A stretch of 62,000 nt of DNA. Origin: Tubiluchus corallicola (taxonomy: Eukaryota; Priapulida; Priapulimorpha; Priapulimorphida; Tubiluchidae). Under the pieces are notes generated by a model. It saw only the letters and a program-made list of their open reading frames with translations. It was not told the DNA's origin and ran no database searches. A program made the position numbers and the translations under genes. The stretch is taken from assembly GCA_030141605.1 (NCBI GenBank), contig JAQGDQ010000555.1, positions 1 through 62,000 of the forward strand. Direction: 5' to 3'. Shown piece by piece: positions 57,507 through 62,000 of this stretch; within the stretch, counting starts at the first letter, position 1, and each line of letters begins with the position of its first letter.

Positions 57507-60500
57507 CTATAAAAGAAAACAACATGATAGCGTTTCTACATGTCATAAATAAAGTACAACAGTGAAAAGACCAACCAAGACCAATGTAGCATTTAACCGT
57601 GAAATAATATTAGGTTTATGTATATTAAAAATTCTAATACAGACGATTATAAAATGCCATTACAAGTGAAATTAAAAACAATATGTAAGTTTGTTAAAAC
57701 TTTTGAGAATTGTAGTGTAACTGAAAATTAAAAAAAAAACTGCTGCTCGTCCTTTAGGCAAAATTACAACTTGTATAATAACATAAAGCCTGCATGGCTG
57801 CTATTTCTCAACCACTTATGTCTACTCTTGTCAACCACTTTTTACTCAACTTACTGCTCTTTTAATCACAGGTATGTGTGTTACTTTTAATTTACTCTAC
57901 TTAGTTCTGAGTATGTGTTGATAATACATATATACATATGCAAGTGTGCTATGGTAAAAATAAGTATAATGGATTTAAGCTTAGATGACTGATGCTAGAA
58001 ATATGGAGAAAATGAGGCTACAGCTCCAATGACGGCACCATTTGTGACGATCTATATATATATATATATATAATTTATATGTTTTATTTTATTTTATATC
58101 TATTTTATATATATTTATTTAGGCCTCGATCTAGTGTCGTGCCATTGGGGGTATATTTTTCAAATCGAGCCCACCGGGACGCAAAAAACCTCCAAAAATG
58201 GCCATTTTAAGACGTTTTTTGCAAAATTTATGCAACTTATTTCTGGAGAACGGGAATGGGCCGGGGGCCACGGATAGATAGCCCATTCAACGATGGATGT
58301 AGTAGGTATATATAGATTTTGCAAGAAGGCCATCACGTCCCATAACTTCCAATTTTTTCGAAATTTTGGCCAAACTGCCCGTAAAAAACGTTCTAGCAGC
58401 ACTTAGTGTGACTCTTGGAAGGAGATCACCAAGATTACACACACCTATCTCCACGGGTAAACAAGAGTAAAAGAGTGATATTCATGGCCCGGACTATCAT
58501 TTCCAATACGTGTAACATTGCATTTCGGTGTTGCTGTAACTAGTTGCCACTCATTAGCCCATAAATTAATTTCTTCAATGGCTGATTGAAGATCACTATT
58601 TTGATTTGGCCAAAAACTTTGATAGAGTTTTACATCATCTTCAAATAACTTTACTGTTACAGCATTAATGACATCAGGTAAATCATTAATAAAACATAAA
58701 ATCAAAAGCGGTCCAAGGACACTTCCCTAGGGCACACCAGATGTTACACATACATATTCAGACACTATTACCAATAGCAACATGTGGTTTTCTGTCATTC
58801 AAAAAAGCTTCAATCCATGTCAAAAGATGTCCTACAATGCCATTTGCATGTAATTTCAAAATTAGTTTGGGATGGGAAACAGTGTCAAATAGTTTTTTGT
58901 TCCACATTTTTCTTTCACGATTTTTGCGCAGTCTTTTAGTTACTTTTTTGAAATCTTCACTTGCAACGTCATACTCATTTTTTAGATTCTCCGAATCTTG
59001 TTTTCGCCTCATTTTGTAAATTCCTCGCTTTCGTAATACCAATCTGCACACACAAGGGGGATAATGAACTTTTTCTGTGTAGCGATTTGATTTGAAAAAG
59101 CATTTGGTAGGTACGTAAGTTTGAATACAAGTCATAAGGTCGTTTATAAGAATGATCCACATTTCATGCATTGTAGTACAATCGTGAAAGAGAGCAGACC
59201 AGTTAAAACACAATGAAGCATTCGATAGCGCCTCCCAATTAGCTTTCTCATAATCAAAGACGAATAAACTAGTAACATATTCCTTACTTTTAATGATTGG
59301 ATTTTGAGAACAGAAATTTATCACAAAATGATTAGTTGTGAGAACAGGTTATACAAAAACCTAGATCAGTGCAAGAGACTAAATCAAGGAAACTCTTGCA
59401 ACCTGAGTGCTTATCAATTCTGGACTAATTGCTCTAATCCCAACTCAGTAATCCTATCAATAAAATAATTATACAAAGGCCATTCTCCGGGAAAAACTAC
59501 AAGCGGGTCCCATTCAGAATCTGGAATTAAAATCACCCAAAAAAACGCCATAACCTTTGATAAGACCGACATACATTCAAATAACAATTTCGATTTTTCA
59601 AGATTAGTGATAGGTAGACGATACAATATTACGTAGCGGGAAGGATGCTGACCAAACACATCAATGGCCAAAATTTCCAAGATTTTGTTAGCACTATGTA
59701 ATTTTACTTCAGCTATTTTCTAACGATGACTTTTCCATAAATAAAACGCCCCCACCTAATGTTTTCCTATCTTTCCTGAAAATTTCGTGATTTCTCAAGT
59801 TAGTGAGTATAGTGTTTGTGATACTGTCATTTAATTACGTTTCTCACTGCAAGAATATCATAATTAGCCCGTTCAACAAAAGTTGATAACTCATCAATTT
59901 TACAAGCCAGATTTCTAACGTTGCAATAATATACCAACAAATTCTCAAAAGATGCATTGTCGTTTGTTTGTGCATCAAGTCTGGTTGCTCTGTTTGTATC
60001 ATTAAACAGCTGCACCCATTTAGCATCATAAGAAAAGTTAAAGTTCCAAGTTATCATTCTCATATTAATCTGGCTAGAAAGCTCGGCTGCCGGATTCCAA
60101 ACGAAAAATATCACAAACATTTTTATGCCGTTTTTGGAAAACTTATACCTCTTTTTTCTGAAGAAAGGGGCATGGGCGGGGGGTGGTGCCGGCAATGGTT
60201 AAAATAGTCCGTGCAACGGTGGGTGCTATAGGCTATTTAGAATTCGTGGGAGAGCCACGGCGTACCACAGCGGGCGTTTTCCCGGACCCAGCTCCCGATT
60301 TTTCCATATTTTGACAAAACCTACAGAGAAAACGTTCTAGCAGCGCCTAGTGGGACTATTGGAAGCAGATACGTCGCTTTTTAGAAAGAGGAGCTACAAG
60401 GTGATGTAGTCTACATTTTAGGACGTCTCCATTGCATTGTTCTGACGTCATTCCATTACACTCTGTCTATAACTTTAATTGATTAAAAGCTGCTGCTGGC

Positions 60501-61095
60501 TTTGTGTTAGGTAAATAAACGAACACTAGGTAGAATGTTTGCGCATCGTTGATTACAAGTGAATTTACACGCAATTTTTTTGCGGGGCTTTTGCCATTCT
60601 TTAATTTAATGTACAACTAATTAGTATTGCAGTGCCAAGCTAAATCGTTCTTTTTATGAACTGTGCTTTTTATGTATTTTAATTTTGCCTATTTATTACA
60701 CAGGGAAATGAATTATGGGTTATTGGTACTACGACTGTGCTAATACGTGATTGTATATTTATCTCTAACATCTGTAAACAAGGAAGGGCAACATTATCTG
60801 TAAATATTACCCAATTTAAATACTGCAAACTGATAAAATTTACATTACTCGCGTGAACTTTTGTTGTTATTTATATGAGCTGATAATAATTAAAGACTTT
60901 TAGGTGAGGACTGAGTCCCCATACTAATCAAAATGGCTTCAGTGTAAGTATACCTGACACACCCAGCATATTTTTGCACTTTTACTTCTCCAACAGAGGG
61001 CAGGGGATACGTTCCACATTCGCAACGTTGACAGGTTCCTTCTGGGTACCATTCATCTCCCTCTTCCATCTCTCTGCCACTGCTGTCGAAACATC
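57236..61095 (-). CDS. Secreted single-domain von Willebrand C (SVWC) protein, two exons, 5' incomplete
   Basis: Minus-strand exons 61095-60954 and 57506-57236 join in phase 2. Together they give CFDSSGREMEEGDEWYPEG, TCQRCECG, YAGCVSCGVVAKDWRKGCY and YPKCCETILCEGHEEW. The spacing C...C-x2-C-x-C...C...YPxCC-x3-C is the SVWC pattern, known from arthropod Vago-type and related secreted proteins. The first exon must end in phase 1 and carry the signal peptide; it lies beyond the window. The 3.4-kb intron holds an old LINE and family D repeats. The C-terminal part after the last SVWC cysteine (ending CCLVGCLAG) is unusually Cys-rich and may be read-through of an unseen splice site. A role in immunity is only a family-based guess. 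Confidence 0.72.
58013..58440 (+). mobile_element. Dispersed repeat family D, long copy
   Basis: Starts GAGGCTACAGCTCCAATGAC, contains a (TA)n expansion and ends AACGTTCTAGCAGCACTTAG then GGAAGGAGAT. The 3' part matches 60095-60385 and the 5' part matches 34201-34272. Confidence 0.7.
58445..60190 (-). mobile_element. LINE relic (endonuclease to reverse transcriptase), minus strand
   Basis: From high to low coordinates: endonuclease start CNVRNLACKIDELSTF, then EILAIDVFGQHPSRYVILYR, then reverse transcriptase words DTVSHPKLILKLHANGIVGH, LLTWIEAFLNDRK, SVLGPLLILCFINDLPDVIN and LWANEWQL. Order and motifs fit a Jockey/CR1-type ORF2 with stops, shifts and internal losses. It lies inside the SVWC intron, on the same strand. 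Confidence 0.85.
60095..60385 (+). mobile_element. Dispersed repeat family D, second copy
   Basis: GCATGGGCGGGGGGTGG, GTGCAACGGTGGGTG, TTTTTCCATATTTTGACAAA and AACGTTCTAGCAGCGCCTAG align with the 58.2-58.44 kb copy in the same orientation but are well diverged. Confidence 0.65.
60386..60953 (-). other. SVWC intron sequence, nothing recognised
   Basis: AT-rich intron part next to the SVWC exon. Confidence 0.6.
60954..61095 (-). CDS. SVWC gene exon with first four cysteines
   Basis: Acceptor AATTTACAG, phase 1 entry; donor TGTCAG|GTATAC, phase 2 exit. Encodes Gly-CFDSSG to YAGCV. Confidence 0.75.
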
Positions 61096-61249
61096 CTGTA
61101 AATTAACATCCTCCGTAAATTTTTTTCAATAAATAATTTTAGACGTTTGTTTATTGTTCTGCCCGGTAGTTTGAAGGCTTGTTGCTTCAGGTAGAGCGAA
61201 TTTGGAAGTAGAAAAGATGTTTTAGCAAACAGGGATCGGATGATCTCCG

Positions 61250-62000
61250 AACTCCAGAAACACTAGAAACACAAGAAACACTAGAAACACTAGAAACACT
61301 AGAAACACTAGAAACAGTAGAAACACAAGAAACACCAGAAACACTAGAAACACAAGAAACACAAGAAACACAGAAAACAGAAACACAAGAAACACTAGAA
61401 ACACTAGAAACACTAGAAACACTAAAACACAGAAACACAGAAACACAGAAACACTAGAAACACAAGAAACACAGAAACACTAGAAACACAGAAACACTAG
61501 AAACACAAGAAACACAAGAAACACAAAAACAGAAACACAAAAACACTAGAAACACTAGAAACACTAGAAACACTAGAAACACAAGAAACACAGAAACACT
61601 AGAAACACAAGAAACAAAAACACAAAACACAAAAACACAAACACAAAACACAAACACAAAACACAGAAACACAAGAAACACTAGAAACACTAGAAACACA
61701 AGAAACACAAGAAACCCAGAAACACAAGAAACACAGAAACACAGAAACACTAGAAACACAGAAACACAGAAACACTAGAAACACTAGAAACACTAGAAAC
61801 ACAGAAACACTAGAAACACTAGAAACACAAGAAACACAGAAACACAAGAAACACAGAAACACAGAAAACAGAAACACAGAAACACAGAAACACTAGAAAC
61901 ACTAGAAACACTAGAACACAAGAAAACACTAGAAACACTAGAACAAAACAAAAACACAAACACAAAACACAAGAAACACTAGAAACACAAGAAACACAGA
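61250..62000. repeat. Short-unit array of GAAACACTA-type words
   Basis: Units of about 9-10 bp (AGAAACACTA, AGAAACACA, AGAAACACAA) with AAACACAAAAC sub-runs extend to the window end. In the sense of the SVWC gene it is pyrimidine-rich and would lie in its first intron or 5' flank. The Val/Phe/Cys-rich minus-strand frames are artefacts. Confidence 0.95.

Noticed and set aside
61187-61877. Val/Phe/Ser/Cys-rich minus-strand frames
   Set aside because: Translations of the short A/C-rich array.

Overview
The window looks like a piece of an AT-rich invertebrate nuclear genome. Genes are split by GT-AG introns of about 0.3-4 kb, polyadenylation signals are AATAAA, and much of the space is LINE relics, dispersed repeats and minisatellites. 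A single-domain von Willebrand C (SVWC) gene, a family known mainly from arthropods, makes an arthropod the best guess. That is an inference; the species is not recognised.

Layout. 1-1.9 kb: two minisatellites around a minus-strand signal-peptide exon. 1.9-7.8 kb: no gene seen, with one dispersed repeat at 5.9-7.0 kb. 7.85-13.92 kb: a complete five-exon plus-strand gene for a 1002-residue extracellular leucine-rich-repeat protein, built from four repeated modules and probably GPI-anchored. 15.59-25.27 kb: a complete six-exon minus-strand gene for a secreted 301-residue N-formylglutamate amidohydrolase-like (PF05013) protein, convergent with the LRR gene. Introns 1, 4 and 5 of this gene hold large minisatellites (37, 21 and 36 bp units). 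A 0.5-kb inverted copy of its exon 3 plus flanks lies at 27.3-27.8 kb. 30.3-33.3 kb: two exons of a trypsin-like protease and a sushi/CCP-like exon (minus), with tRNA-derived SINE-like copies between them. 35.95-37.08 and 44.43-45.87 kb: two paralogous C2H2 zinc-finger genes (minus, 11 and 12 fingers). 37.4-52 kb: several decayed LINE fragments, a perfect 31-bp hairpin and a 1.8-kb array of a 34-bp unit. 55.6-56.2 kb: a second copy of the 5.9-kb dispersed repeat. 57.2-61.1 kb: two exons of the SVWC gene (minus) whose intron holds an old LINE. 61.25-62.0 kb: a simple A/C-rich array running off the end.

Working together. The LRR, SVWC, protease/CCP and amidohydrolase-like products are all predicted to be secreted or on the cell surface. 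These domain types are common in invertebrate humoral and recognition proteins, but nothing here proves a shared pathway. The most unusual parts are the tandem-exon LRR protein, the secreted amidohydrolase-like gene with minisatellite-filled introns, and the inverted exon copy that could pair with its transcript. All exon joins were worked out by hand from reading frame, phase and splice sites.
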